A stretch of DNA of 64,000 nt from CATQGW01 sp965262235 (GTDB lineage Bacteria > Chloroflexota > Dehalococcoidia > Bin125): assembly GCA_965262235.1 (NCBI GenBank), contig OZ253504.1, forward strand, positions 1,860,001 through 1,924,000. The letters run 5' to 3'. The notes under the pieces are model-generated. The model saw only the letters and a list, made by a program, of their open reading frames with translations. It was not told where the DNA came from and searched no databases. The first letter of the stretch is position 1. The number at the start of each line of letters is the position of its first letter. The translations under genes and the position numbers were made by a program. Below, piece after piece: positions 34,201 through 42,260 of this stretch.

Positions 34201-34353
34201 CGGATGAGCGAGAATGACGTGCTCGTGTCGCGGTACATGAACGAGCCGGACTTTCAGTCGATCGTGTTCGACGGATTGGTCCGAGAGATATTCGCGGCGG
34301 TTAGTGGTGCGAAGGTGCGTCCCGGCGAGATCCGGCAACACTTGCGCGCGTAG
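31225..34353 (+). CDS. hsdR: type I restriction-modification, endonuclease/translocase subunit
   Basis: 1042 residues from the ATG at 31225, preceded by GGAGG; the open frame extends to 31069 but would overlap the Panacea gene. The N-terminal PD-(D/E)XK nuclease is visible as GHEIDLLFALNGVPVATCEL followed by KNP (D138, E152, K154). The superfamily 2 motor has Walker A SAGSGKTNS near residue 313, the DEAH box near 443 and a TATP motif in FFAFTATPKGKTLELFG; the helicase motif VI region is QTLSRLNRIASGK. A helical C-terminal HsdS/M-binding part ends the protein. Its likely promoter lies in the 117-bp gap shared with the divergent Panacea unit, so R may be regulated separately from M, KAP and S. 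Confidence 0.95.
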   Translation: MTTQTKEQAFEATVEAMLIDSGWVTADRDEWDVARALFGARAVSFMRETQPDQWEKMAALHHGELESRIVETLVKELDTKGSLHVLRHGFKFYGQTFRLAYFKPAHGLNDEALARFQRNELSVTRQALCHPGKGHEIDLLFALNGVPVATCELKNPMTGQTWKSAIRQYQQDREPNAPLFRFQKRALVHFAADTDEIHMTTRLDREKTRFLPFNRGSNPGGIECGYGNPPASDGYLTNYFWQEVLERERFLDIIGSYIFTETREDKIEDAAGTRTVKRESVIFPRYHQLDSVNKLVARAKAEGPGHNYLIQHSAGSGKTNSISWLSHRLASLHTDGDHKVYDCVIVITDRRVLDRQLQDAIYQIEHAQGVVQAIDQNSRQLASALVDGTKIVITTLQKFPFVMRGLLRVAGAADPDEAAEADVKRADQWRRQIAKRTYAVIVDEAHSSQSGDTAREMKGILGARGQEALERAEDGEDIVNATIESYSESRGPQPNLSFFAFTATPKGKTLELFGRKPSADANPVPFHVYSMRQAIEERFILDVLRHYIDYNAYYKLVKEAEDDPDLPKRRAQTALAKYLHLHPVNVSQKTEVIVEHFRNHVRHLMYGRAKAMVVTSSRLHAVRYMRAFQKYIKENGYEDVRPLVAFSGTVHDDATGEDFTEPGMNIDAVTGKPISESALPSRFASSDYNVLLVAEKYQTGFDQPLLQAMYVDKRLDGVQAVQTLSRLNRIASGKQPPFVLDFVNDPDEIRAAFKPYYDQTQLLESSDPHRLEELKHELDGMQVYFWSEVEEFAQAFFSGKSLDAASVHAQLAGQLQPAVNRFRSMEDEEQTDFRDKLNAFVNLYAFLSQIIPYADVDLERLSAYGRALLPQLQADREDDAIQLGDDVELVYYRLQRVSSGAISIAEGAAEYVASPTEVGTGDPEEEKAPLSEIIERLNDRFGTEFTDADRLFFEQIKESAVQNEGIRQTALANPVEKFKLGVGEQIQQLMYERMSENDVLVSRYMNEPDFQSIVFDGLVREIFAAVSGAKVRPGEIRQHLRA

Positions 34354-34489
34354 TCGCTGATCGAGTTGGGCGTGAAACGCCTGGCCCACCGGACCCGACT
34401 CCCGTCTGGTGTACTACGCATGGGTGTTTGGGATCGTGGAAGAGGCCCGCGTCCCTGAGCACGAGAGCTCTGCGGCTTGGGACACATGT

Positions 34490-34518
34490 GTGATGCGCAA
34501 CGCGGCGCTGCGCATCAC
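34490..34518. terminator. perfect 10-bp hairpin between convergent units
   Basis: GTGATGCGCA (34490-34499) pairs perfectly with 34509-34518 around a 9-base loop. It lies 137 bp after the hsdR stop and 28 bp after the 3' end of tRNA-Glu, which is transcribed the other way. No T-run follows, so termination is plausible by position rather than shown. Confidence 0.4.
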
Positions 34519-34545
34519 CTGGTCAAGAGATATCGATCGAATGGG

Positions 34546-34622
34546 TGGTAGGGCATGGGGGATTCGAACCCCCGATCTCCGCCTTGAGAGGGCGGTGTCC
34601 TGGGCCGCTAGACGAATGCCCC
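34546..34622 (-). tRNA. tRNA-Glu (anticodon CTC)
   Basis: Acceptor GGGGCAT pairs with ATGCCCT (G-T at the first pair, as is usual for bacterial tRNA-Glu), the D-arm contains TCTAGCGG, the anticodon stem-loop is GCCCTCTCAAGGC with CTC, and the T-loop is GGTTCGAATCC. Discriminator A and CCA are encoded. It is the promoter-distal of two tRNAs and is followed by a hairpin. Confidence 0.95.
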
Positions 34623-34637
34623 ACGTGGTGAGCGGGT

Positions 34638-34711
34638 TGGCTGGGGATGGAGGATTCGAACCCCCGCTAACTGAGCCAGAGTCAGTCGTCCTACCACTAG
34701 ACCAATCCCCA
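34638..34711 (-). tRNA. tRNA-Gln (anticodon CTG)
   Basis: Acceptor TGGGGAT pairs with ATCCCCA, discriminator G, CCA encoded. The D-arm has TCTAGTGG, the anticodon stem ACTGA/TCAGT holds loop CTCTGGC with CTG, and the T-loop is TTCGAAT. It lies 15 bp before tRNA-Glu and 86 bp after the gltX stop, in the same direction. Confidence 0.95.
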
Positions 34712-34797
34712 ACGTCGCCACGATATCAGCGGCCCCACGAACGCGGCAAGCGAAGTAGGCGTCAAACCGGGCGTCAACCGAGTCGCCGGCCGTGGAT

Positions 34798-36273
34798 TCA
34801 GTCGTCGGGCCGGGCCAGGTGCTCGGCGGCGGCGTTCAGACGCTCCAGCGTTTTCTCGCGACCGAGCACCTCAAGCGTGTCGAAGAGTGGTGGGGCGATC
34901 CGCTTGCCGGTCGTGGCGACCCGAATCGGGGTGAACAGCACGCCCGGTCTCTCACCGCGTTGCTCGGCCAGGGTGCGCAGCGCTGCCTCGATCGTCTCCG
35001 CGGTCCAGGCTTCGAGGGCACGCATCGTGCTGAGCACGGCCTCAAGGGCCTCGAGCGCGGCCCAGGGCTTGTTGCGGTAGCCGCGGCCCATCAGCTCGGC
35101 GTTGGCGTATTCGAGCGGACCCGCGACGTAGAAGAAGTCGGCGTAGTCGACGATTTCGGGCAGCAGCTTGACGCGCTCCTGGATCGCACCGGCGAGCGGC
35201 AGCAGCGGCGCCAGATCGAGCGGGCGGCCGATCGCGGCCTCCAGCCAGGGCCGCCCACGCTCGAGGAAGTCGTCGGCTGCGAGGTCGCGGATGTAGCGCG
35301 CGTTCATCTCGCGCAGACGTTCGACATCGAACATTGCGCTGGCCAGGCCGAGGCCTTCGATTGAGAAGGCGTCGCGGATTTCGTCGCGCGACATGATCGT
35401 GGTCGATTCGTCCTTCGACCAACCGAGCAGCGCCATGAAGTTGAGCAGCGCCTCGGGCAGGTAGCCCTCGTCGCCGTAGGCGCGCAGGCTGGTCGCGCCG
35501 TGGCGCTTGCTCAGCTTGCCCTTGTCCGGACCGCGGATGATCGGCACGTGCACCCAGATCGGCGCGGGCCAGCCGAGCGCTGCGTATTGCGCGACGTGCC
35601 GCGGAGCGCTCGGCAACCACTCCTCGCCGCGGATCACGTGGGAGATCTCCATCTCACGGTCGTCGACGATGGAGGCGAGGTGGTAGGTGGGGAAGCCGTC
35701 GCGCTTGAGCAGCACGTGGTCGTCGAGCAGGTCGTTGCGAAACTCCACCGGGCCGCGCAGCGCGTCGTCCACAACCGTCACGCCGGCCTGGGGCATTGCC
35801 ATGCGCACGACGCCGGGTCCGTGGGCCGCGGCGGCGACATCAACCTGGTCGGGCGTCAGGCTGCGGCAGTGGCGGTCGTAACCGGGCGGGAGCTTCTGCT
35901 GCTGCTGGGCCTTGCGCACGGCGTTGAGACGGTCGGGCGAGCAGAAGCAGCGGTAGGCGGCGCCCGACTCGAGCAGGGTGTCGGCTGCAGCGCGATAGAG
36001 CGGCAGCCGCTCCGACTGACGATACGGCGCGTGCGGCCCGCCGATGTCGGGCCCCTCGTCCCAGTCGAGGCCGAGCCAGCGCAGCGCGTCGAGGATCTGC
36101 GCTTCGGCGCCTTCGACGCGGCGTGACTGGTCGGTGTCTTCGATTCGCACGATGAACTGTCCGCCGTGGCGGCGCGCGAGCAGCCAGTCGAACAGCGCGG
36201 TGCGGATGTTGCCGATGTGCGGCTCGCCTGTCGGGGACGGCCCGTAGCGGACGCGGACGTGGTTATCGGACAC
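34798..36273 (-). CDS. gltX: glutamyl-tRNA synthetase
   Basis: 491 residues from a GTG at 36273, chosen because SDNHVRVRYGPSPTGEPHIG is the usual family start and no ATG is near. Class I signatures: PSPTGEPHIG (HIGH box) and KGKLSKRHG (KMSKS box); IRTALFDWLLARRHGG and RIEDTD are standard. The C-terminal anticodon-binding domain is complete. It charges tRNA-Glu and, if non-discriminating, also tRNA-Gln for later amidation by GatCAB; which one cannot be read from sequence here. The start overlaps the rluD end by 11 bp. The two substrate tRNA genes follow downstream. Confidence 0.96.
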   Translation of the reverse strand: MSDNHVRVRYGPSPTGEPHIGNIRTALFDWLLARRHGGQFIVRIEDTDQSRRVEGAEAQILDALRWLGLDWDEGPDIGGPHAPYRQSERLPLYRAAADTLLESGAAYRCFCSPDRLNAVRKAQQQQKLPPGYDRHCRSLTPDQVDVAAAAHGPGVVRMAMPQAGVTVVDDALRGPVEFRNDLLDDHVLLKRDGFPTYHLASIVDDREMEISHVIRGEEWLPSAPRHVAQYAALGWPAPIWVHVPIIRGPDKGKLSKRHGATSLRAYGDEGYLPEALLNFMALLGWSKDESTTIMSRDEIRDAFSIEGLGLASAMFDVERLREMNARYIRDLAADDFLERGRPWLEAAIGRPLDLAPLLPLAGAIQERVKLLPEIVDYADFFYVAGPLEYANAELMGRGYRNKPWAALEALEAVLSTMRALEAWTAETIEAALRTLAEQRGERPGVLFTPIRVATTGKRIAPPLFDTLEVLGREKTLERLNAAAEHLARPDD

Positions 36274-37258
36274 GCTGGCTCCGGCGTCGTTTGGTGCGGT
36301 TGGGGTCGCGCGGCCGGCGGGGACGCGGTGAATTGGTCGGTGTGTCGAGCAGGATCGAGCCGCCGCGCAGGCGCTCGAGCAGTGCGCGGAAATCGTCCGG
36401 CGGATCGACGCTGAGATCAACCGACTCGCCGTGATGTGGGTGGGTGAACGTGATCGAGCGGGCGTGGAGGGCCTGGCGCTGGATGTCGCCGCATTGAATC
36501 CCGTACATGCCGTCGCCGGCGATCGGGTGGCCGATCGCCGCGAGATGCACGCGGATCTGGTGCGTGCGGCCGGTGATCAGGTCGCACTCGAGCAGCGACG
36601 CGTCGACGAATCGCTCGAGCAGGCGGTAGCCGGTGCGCGAGCTGCGCCCGCGGTCGACCACCGCCATGCGCCGGGGGTCGGCGGGGTCGCGGCCGAGCGG
36701 GGCGTCGATCAGGCCGACCTCGGGGTCGGGGACGCCAGCGACGACCGCGAGGTACTTCTTTTCGACGGAGCGCTCGCGCAGTTGTTGCTGGAGCGCCGCG
36801 AGTGCGGCCTCGGTCTTGGCCACCATCAGCAGGCCGGTCGTGTCGCGGTCCAGCCGGTGGACGAGGCCGGCGCGCATCGTGTCGCCGAGCTGCGCGAGCT
36901 GCGGCCAGCGGCTGACCAGCGCGCTGGTCAGGGTGGTATCGCGCTCGCCCGGCGCGGGATGCACGGTGAGGCCGGCGGCCTTGTTGAGCACCACGAGGTG
37001 CTCGTCCTCGAAGATCACATCAAGGTCGATGGCCACGGGGGTCGGAGCGGGGGCGGCCTCGGCGGGGTGCACCGCGATCAGCTCGCCGAAATGCAGACGG
37101 TAGGAGGGCCGTTCGAGCGAGCCCTCGACGCGGACGAGGCCGCTGTCGATCAGCTTGCGCGCGTGCGATCGGGAGGTACCGGGCAGGCGACGGCTGACGA
37201 AGACATCGAGGCGTTCGTCATCAAGGTCGGCGAGGAGTTCCATCGGCGGATCTGGCAC
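36263..37258 (-). CDS. rluD: RluA/RluD-family rRNA pseudouridine synthase
   Basis: 331 residues. An N-terminal S4 RNA-binding domain (RLDVFVSRRLPGTSRSHARK) is followed by the catalytic domain: LVVLNKAAGLTVHPAPGE, the active-site aspartate in LVHRLDRDTTGLLMVAKT, and ITGRTHQIRVHLA. It isomerises uridines of large-subunit rRNA or tRNA; the exact target within the RluA group is uncertain. The tail (about 30 residues, rich in R, P and K) is unusual and may add RNA affinity. It lies between lspA and gltX, a common order. Confidence 0.92.
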   Translation of the reverse strand: MPDPPMELLADLDDERLDVFVSRRLPGTSRSHARKLIDSGLVRVEGSLERPSYRLHFGELIAVHPAEAAPAPTPVAIDLDVIFEDEHLVVLNKAAGLTVHPAPGERDTTLTSALVSRWPQLAQLGDTMRAGLVHRLDRDTTGLLMVAKTEAALAALQQQLRERSVEKKYLAVVAGVPDPEVGLIDAPLGRDPADPRRMAVVDRGRSSRTGYRLLERFVDASLLECDLITGRTHQIRVHLAAIGHPIAGDGMYGIQCGDIQRQALHARSITFTHPHHGESVDLSVDPPDDFRALLERLRGGSILLDTPTNSPRPRRPRDPNRTKRRRSQRVR

Positions 37259-37300
37259 ACGCTCACGCTATCAGCAGCACGCCGGGCTGCCGGACCCGCG

Positions 37301-37819
37301 TCAGCGCTTCAGGCGGCTGCTGTCGGTGAAGATGATCGCGATGATCACTCCGGCGACGCCCACGTTGATCGCGGCGTCGGCGACGTTGAAGGCGGGGAAG
37401 TGGATGAAGTCGATGAAGTCGGTCACGTGGCCCTGGTAGATGCGGTCGAGCAGGTTGCCGATCGCGCCGCCGAGGATCAGAGCCAGCCCGCTGCGAATCA
37501 GCCAGTGGTTGAGTGGGGGAAACAGGTAGTAGGCGGCGACGATCACGATCGCGACGACGGCGGAGACGGCGAGGATCGTGTTCGCGCCGCCGAAGATGCC
37601 GAACGCGCCGCCATCGTTGGCGACGTGCGAGAAGGAGAAGAACTGGGCAAGCTGCTCGCGCTCGCCGAGCTCGAGCGAGCCGCGCAGGATCACCTTGGTG
37701 ATCTGGTCGAGCGCCACGATCAGCGCAGCGGCGCCGAGGAAGGGCAGGTGGCGTCGAGCGTCGAAGCGTGGACGCGGTGGCGGTTCGGCGGTCTCGTCAA
37801 CGCTTGCTGAGCCCGCCAT
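37301..37819 (-). CDS. lspA: lipoprotein signal peptidase (signal peptidase II)
   Basis: 172 residues from the ATG at 37819; a TTG at 37843 would add eight residues. Four membrane segments with the family motifs LDQITKVIL, VANDGGAFGIF, GGAIGNLLDRI (first catalytic aspartate) and FNVADAAINVG (second). It removes signal peptides from lipidated prolipoproteins in the inner membrane, acting after Lgt, which is also encoded in this window at 48394. It stands 42 bp upstream of rluD and is divergent from the sulfite-oxidase-like gene. Confidence 0.95.
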   Translation of the reverse strand: MAGSASVDETAEPPPRPRFDARRHLPFLGAAALIVALDQITKVILRGSLELGEREQLAQFFSFSHVANDGGAFGIFGGANTILAVSAVVAIVIVAAYYLFPPLNHWLIRSGLALILGGAIGNLLDRIYQGHVTDFIDFIHFPAFNVADAAINVGVAGVIIAIIFTDSSRLKR

Positions 37820-37909
37820 TGTGTGTCGAGCGTACAGCGTCAACTTGTCGGCGATGCGATACGATCATCGGGCGCCCCAGGCGAATTGTGGGGCCGCAGG
37901 AGTGTGCGT

Positions 37910-38536
37910 GTGCCGGACGAACTGATCTCGACAGGTCCGATCTTCAGCGAGGCTCAGGAGCTGCGCGCCCGCACGGGGCACGACCGGTTGCCGCCGGGCC
38001 AGCGGCTCGTGCGCCAATGGCCGGTGCTGACCTACGGCGGCACACCGCGCGTGGAGACGAAGGACTGGACGCTGCAGGTCTGGGGGGCGGTCGGGCAGGA
38101 GCGCGTGTTCAACTGGGACGAGTTCGTCGGGATCGGGCTAACCGACCGCTTCAACGACATTCACTGCGTGACGCACTGGTCGCGCTACGACAACAACTGG
38201 CAGGGCGTGCTGCTGAGCGATCTGTTCGCCCAGCTCGATGTCTCGCCGGAGGCCGATTCGGTGATGTTCCACTGCTACGGCGGCTACACGTCGAACATCC
38301 GCCTGGCCGACCTGCGCGCCGACGACCACGCGATGCTGGCCGTCGCGCACGACGGGGCGCCGCTGCGACCCGAGCACGGGGGCCCGGCGCGGGTGGTGGT
38401 GCCGTCGCTGTATTTCTGGAAGAGCGCGAAGTGGGTCGGCGGGATCGAGTTCCTGCCGCGCGACCAACCCGGCTTCTGGGAGATGTACGGCTACCACATG
38501 CACGGCGATCCCTGGCGCGAGGAGCGCTACGGCTAG
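37910..38536 (+). CDS. sulfite-oxidase-like molybdopterin oxidoreductase
   Basis: 208 residues from the GTG at 37910, eight bases after AGGAG. The SUOX fold (PF00174) is clear: WPVLTYGGTP, WTLQVWGAVG, the molybdenum-ligand cysteine in DIHCVTHWSRYDN, YGGYTSNIRL, and GGPARVVVPSLYFWKSAKWV. It is a short single-domain type without heme or dimerisation domain and without a Tat signal, so probably cytoplasmic, with an unknown substrate. Molybdopterin cofactor genes are not in this window, apart from MoaD/MoeB-like proteins that look dedicated to cysteine. Confidence 0.88.
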   Translation: MPDELISTGPIFSEAQELRARTGHDRLPPGQRLVRQWPVLTYGGTPRVETKDWTLQVWGAVGQERVFNWDEFVGIGLTDRFNDIHCVTHWSRYDNNWQGVLLSDLFAQLDVSPEADSVMFHCYGGYTSNIRLADLRADDHAMLAVAHDGAPLRPEHGGPARVVVPSLYFWKSAKWVGGIEFLPRDQPGFWEMYGYHMHGDPWREERYG

Positions 38537-38597
38537 CTCCGCGCGGGCGGGCGGCGCCAAGCCGGGTCTCGTATCGTTGCCCTGAGAGGTCTCGCAA

Positions 38598-39230
38598 ATG
38601 GTCGCCCAGCGACAGCCCCCTGCGGTCTCACTCGAAGCGTCGGCGCTCGTCTACGACGATCCGCAGCCGATCCGCCTGCCCCCGGATTGGGAGCTGACGG
38701 ATGAGCGGTTCCTGGAGATCGGTGAGCTCAATCCGGAGCAGATCTTTGAGCGGACGGCCGATGGGAGACTGCATCAGATGACTTGGCCCGACGGCCTCAG
38801 CGAGAGCGTATCGACGAAGATTCTCGCGTTTGTGACGTTCTGGGCGATGGGGAGCAGTGGCGAGACCCGCGGCGAGAATGGCGGCTATTTCCTGCCCGAC
38901 AGCTCTGCTCGCGGCCCGGATGTCTCGTGGGTGGATGCGGAGCAGATCGTAGAGCGGGGCGGACTGCGCGGCCAATTCCATCTGTCTCCGCGCTTCATCG
39001 TGGAGGTCCGTTCGCCTTCGCAGACCGTGCCCGCCCAACAGTCCAAGATGCAGCACTGGATGAGCAACGGTGTGCGGCTTGGTTGGCTGATCGATCCCTA
39101 CGAGGAGATCGTCTGGATCTATCGGGGTGACGGCTCGGTCGAGCGGCTCGAGCGGCCCGAAGCGCTCTCCGGCGAGGAGGTTTGTGTGGGCCTGTCGATC
39201 GACATGACGCGAGTCTGGGAAGCCGACTAA
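38598..39230 (+). CDS. Uma2-family (DUF820) putative endonuclease
   Basis: 210 residues with the restriction-endonuclease-like Uma2 core: a glutamate in LNPEQIFERTADG, then SARGPDVSWV, FIVEVRSPSQT (acidic plus strand residue, where most members have E-x-K/R), a downstream lysine in SKMQHWMSNGVRLGWLIDPY. Uma2 genes are common in high copy in Chloroflexota and cyanobacteria; the biological function is unknown and some may be transposon-associated. It stands alone between two unrelated genes. 264 bp without a gene follow, containing a 13-bp direct repeat GCGGCCGAGGGCC at 39325 and 39352. Confidence 0.8.
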   Translation: MVAQRQPPAVSLEASALVYDDPQPIRLPPDWELTDERFLEIGELNPEQIFERTADGRLHQMTWPDGLSESVSTKILAFVTFWAMGSSGETRGENGGYFLPDSSARGPDVSWVDAEQIVERGGLRGQFHLSPRFIVEVRSPSQTVPAQQSKMQHWMSNGVRLGWLIDPYEEIVWIYRGDGSVERLERPEALSGEEVCVGLSIDMTRVWEAD

Positions 39231-39494
39231 GCGTGTTCGTTGACGGTTCTGCGCTTGACCTGCGAGTCACGGGGTGGCACGCTTCGAAGCGATCATGCCT
39301 GAACTTCGAACGATGATGCGACGCGCGGCCGAGGGCCGGCACCCGGTTGTCGCGGCCGAGGGCCGCATGGCGATGCCCGGGGCTCTTCCCGGCCTGGCGC
39401 GCTGAGCATTGCGCCGGACTGGCGAGGGCCTGCACCACTGCCCCCACGACGGTCGGAGTGACCGCCAGCGCCCACACTCGAAAGCCCCCGCCCG

Positions 39495-40730
39495 ATGACC
39501 AACGCCACACACCTCGGCTGTCGTGAGTGCGACCGCGAGTTCCCGCTCGATCCGCTCAACGTTTGTGATTTCTGCTTCGGCCCGCTTGAAGTCCGCTACG
39601 ACCAGGGCGCCATCAAGGCCCGCGTGACGCGCGAGCTGATCGAGTCCGGCCCGCGCTCGATCTGGCGCTATCGGGACCTCCTGCCCGTCGACGACGAGTA
39701 CATCGTCGACCTCGGCGTCGGCTACACGCCGCTACAGCGCGCGGACAACCTCGCGCGCAAGCTGGGCATGCGTGAGCTCTGGATCAAGAACGACACCTGC
39801 AACCCCTCGTGGTCGTTCAAGGACCGGGTGGTCGCCGTGGCCAGCAGCCGCGCGCGCCAGCACGGCTTCGACACGCTGGCCTGCGCCTCCACGGGCAACC
39901 TCGCCAACGCGGTCTCCGCTCATGCCGCGCGCGCCGGGATGCGCGCGATCGTCTTCATCCCGCACGATCTGGAGGCCGGCAAGGTGCTGGGCTCGGCGAT
40001 CTACAACCCCACGATCGTGTCCGTGAACGGCTCCTACGACGACGTCAACCGGCTCTGCTCGGAGCTGGCCGACAACCACGACTGGGCCTTCGTCAACATC
40101 AATGTGCGGCCCTACTACTCGGAGGGCTCGCGGACGCTGGCGTTCGAGGTTGCCGAGCAGCTGGGCTGGAAGGCGCCGCGCCAGTGCGTCGCGCCGATGG
40201 CGTCCGGCTCGCTCTTCACCAAGATTCACAAGGGTTTCGAGGAGCTGCAGACCTACGGCCTGATCGACGAGGCCGAGGTCCGCATGATCGGCGCCCAGGC
40301 CACCGGTTGCTCGCCGATCTCGACCGCCTGGGAGAACGGCACGACCAATATCCGCCCGGTCAAGCCCAACACAATCGCCAAGAGTCTGGCGATCGGCAAC
40401 CCGGCCGACGGCTACTACGCGCTCAAGACGATGGCCAAGACCGACGGCGGCGCGGCCTCGGTGAGCGACGCCGAAGTGGTCGAAGGCATCCAGCTGCTCG
40501 CGCAGACGGAGGGCGTGTTCGCCGAGACGGCGGGCGGCGTCACGATCGCCGGCCTGCGCCAGGCGCTCGAACGCGGCCTGCTGGATCCCGACGAATCAAC
40601 CGTCGCCTTCATCACGGGCGGCGGACTCAAAACGACGGACGCCGTCGTGGACCACGTCACACAGCCGATCCCGGTCGAGGGCACGCTGAAGTCCTTCGAG
40701 GACGCCTTTGCGGCGGCCGGCAAGAACTGA
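39495..40730 (+). CDS. thrC: threonine synthase
   Basis: 411 residues. An N-terminal zinc-ribbon-like CREC...CDFC is followed by the PLP fold II core: the Schiff-base lysine in NPSWSFKDRVV, the phosphate loop ASTGNLANAVS, and TGGGLKTTDAVV at the end. It converts O-phosphohomoserine to threonine. With a second, shorter PLP enzyme of the same group at 43463 in the same block, one of the two may use a different substrate; this one matches full-length ThrC better. It is followed 23 bp later by a NIL-domain gene. Confidence 0.88.
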   Translation: MTNATHLGCRECDREFPLDPLNVCDFCFGPLEVRYDQGAIKARVTRELIESGPRSIWRYRDLLPVDDEYIVDLGVGYTPLQRADNLARKLGMRELWIKNDTCNPSWSFKDRVVAVASSRARQHGFDTLACASTGNLANAVSAHAARAGMRAIVFIPHDLEAGKVLGSAIYNPTIVSVNGSYDDVNRLCSELADNHDWAFVNINVRPYYSEGSRTLAFEVAEQLGWKAPRQCVAPMASGSLFTKIHKGFEELQTYGLIDEAEVRMIGAQATGCSPISTAWENGTTNIRPVKPNTIAKSLAIGNPADGYYALKTMAKTDGGAASVSDAEVVEGIQLLAQTEGVFAETAGGVTIAGLRQALERGLLDPDESTVAFITGGGLKTTDAVVDHVTQPIPVEGTLKSFEDAFAAAGKN

Positions 40731-40753
40731 ACGCACTGAACACGAGGACAGCA

Positions 40754-40996
40754 ATGGCGAACCGACGCGTCCGCTTCACATTCGAGGGCGACGCTGTGCG
40801 CGAGCCCGTCATCTACCTGCTCGGCCACGAGTTCGAGGTCGTGACCAACATTCGCATGGCGGATGTGGAGCACGAGTTCGGCTGGGTCGTGCTCGAGCTC
40901 GAGGGCGACCACGACGAGATCGATCGCAGCCTCGCCTGGGTCGAAGCCAAGGGCGTCCGCGTCGACCCCGTCTCCGGCGATGTCGTCGAGAGCTGA
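40754..40996 (+). CDS. NIL-domain protein
   Basis: 80 residues: RVRFTFEGDAVREPVIYLLG, then EFEVVTNIRMADVEHEFGWV, VLELEGDHDEIDRSLAWVEA and KGVRVDPV, a single NIL domain (PF09383), the small ferredoxin-like fold found at the C-terminus of methionine transporter ATPases and in sulfur-related stand-alone proteins. It may bind methionine or a related amino acid. Its position after thrC, where the homoserine branch divides between threonine and methionine, suggests feedback sensing or homocysteine metabolism; this is inference. Confidence 0.78.
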   Translation: MANRRVRFTFEGDAVREPVIYLLGHEFEVVTNIRMADVEHEFGWVVLELEGDHDEIDRSLAWVEAKGVRVDPVSGDVVES

Positions 40997-41092
40997 TCAC
41001 TGCGCTCGGGTGCGATACTGCGCGCACCATGCTTGACGCTCGACGCGCAACCTGACGCAACACCTGACACCATTCTCCAGGAGGTTTGAACC

Positions 41093-42247
41093 ATGCCAGA
41101 GCCGTTCAAGATCGAGGTCGCCGACACCGACCTGCGCGACCTGAAGCGCCGCCTGACGCAGACCCGCTGGCCCTCCGAAGTCGAAGACAGTGGCTGGCAG
41201 TACGGCGCCAACCTCGCCTACATGAAGGAACTCTGCGAATACTGGCGGACCAGCTTCGACTGGCGCGTGCAGGAGACCTACCTGAACCGCATGCCGCAGT
41301 TCACGCAAGCGGTCAGCGCCGACGGCGTTGAGGACTACAACGTCCACTTCGTGCACCAGCAGGGTGTCGGGCCCGACCCGCTGCCGCTGGTCTTCACGCA
41401 CGGCTGGCCGGGCACGTTCTACGAGGTCAGCAAGATCCTGCCGTTGCTCACCGACCCGGCGTCGCACGGCGGCGACGCGGCCGACGCGTTTACGGTCGTC
41501 GCACCCTCGCTGCCGGGCTACGGGTTCTCTGAGATTCCGACATCGGGCGGCTTCGGGCAGAAGCGCACGGCGTTGCTCTGGGGCGAGTTGATGAAGCAGC
41601 TCGGCTACGAGCGTTACGGCGCGCAGGGCGGCGACTGGGGCGCGATCGTCACCGCGCAGGTCGCCTATCAGCACCCCGACAACTGCATCGGCGCGCAGAT
41701 CAACATGCCGATCGGTCGCCCGCCGCAAACCGATCCGGCGACGTGGACGGACGAAGAGCGATCGGTTGCGACGCGGGCGCAGCAGTGGCAGGCGCAGGAG
41801 ACGGGCTACCAGGCGATTCAGGGCACCCGCCCGCAGACGCTCTCCTACGGCCTGACCGACTCACCGGCCGGCCTGGCGGGCTGGATCACCGAGAAGTGGC
41901 GCGCCTGGAGCGACTGCGACGGCGACATCGAGAAGCGCTTCAGCAAGGACGAGATTCTGACCAACATCTCGATCTACTGGTTCTCCGCCACGATCAACAG
42001 CAGCACGCGCTACTACTACGAGATGCGCCAGAACGGGCCCGAGAACTTCCTGCCCGGGCGGCTCGAGACGCCGACCGGATTCTCGATCTTCCCGCGCGAG
42101 ATCATCACCGCGCCGCGCAGCTGGTGCGAGCCGGGCTACAACATCACGCAGTGGTCGGAGCACGACCGCGGCGGCCACTTTGCGGCGCTTGAGGAGCCGG
42201 AGCTGCTGGCTCAGGACATCCGCGACTTCTTCCGCCCGCTGCGCTAG
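41093..42247 (+). CDS. EHN-type epoxide hydrolase 1
   Basis: 384 residues. The N-terminal EHN segment (DLRDLKRRLTQTRWPSE) caps the alpha/beta-hydrolase fold. The oxyanion motif HGWPG, the nucleophile D181 in QGGDWGAIV, a lid tyrosine region (SYGLTDSPAGLAGWITEKW) and the base histidine in GGHFAALEEPE are all present. It should hydrolyse epoxides to diols by way of a covalent ester. AGGAGG lies seven bases before the ATG. It is the first of a tandem pair with the gene at 42261, 13 bp apart, clearly paralogous along its length. Confidence 0.9.
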   Translation: MPEPFKIEVADTDLRDLKRRLTQTRWPSEVEDSGWQYGANLAYMKELCEYWRTSFDWRVQETYLNRMPQFTQAVSADGVEDYNVHFVHQQGVGPDPLPLVFTHGWPGTFYEVSKILPLLTDPASHGGDAADAFTVVAPSLPGYGFSEIPTSGGFGQKRTALLWGELMKQLGYERYGAQGGDWGAIVTAQVAYQHPDNCIGAQINMPIGRPPQTDPATWTDEERSVATRAQQWQAQETGYQAIQGTRPQTLSYGLTDSPAGLAGWITEKWRAWSDCDGDIEKRFSKDEILTNISIYWFSATINSSTRYYYEMRQNGPENFLPGRLETPTGFSIFPREIITAPRSWCEPGYNITQWSEHDRGGHFAALEEPELLAQDIRDFFRPLR

Positions 42248-42260
42248 TTCGGGGCCGACG

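Noticed and set aside
39231..39494. Possible riboswitch or attenuator before thrC, because of GCGGCCGAGGGCC direct repeats
   Set aside because: No known riboswitch core, no leader peptide with Thr/Ile codons and no terminator stem with T-run could be recognised.
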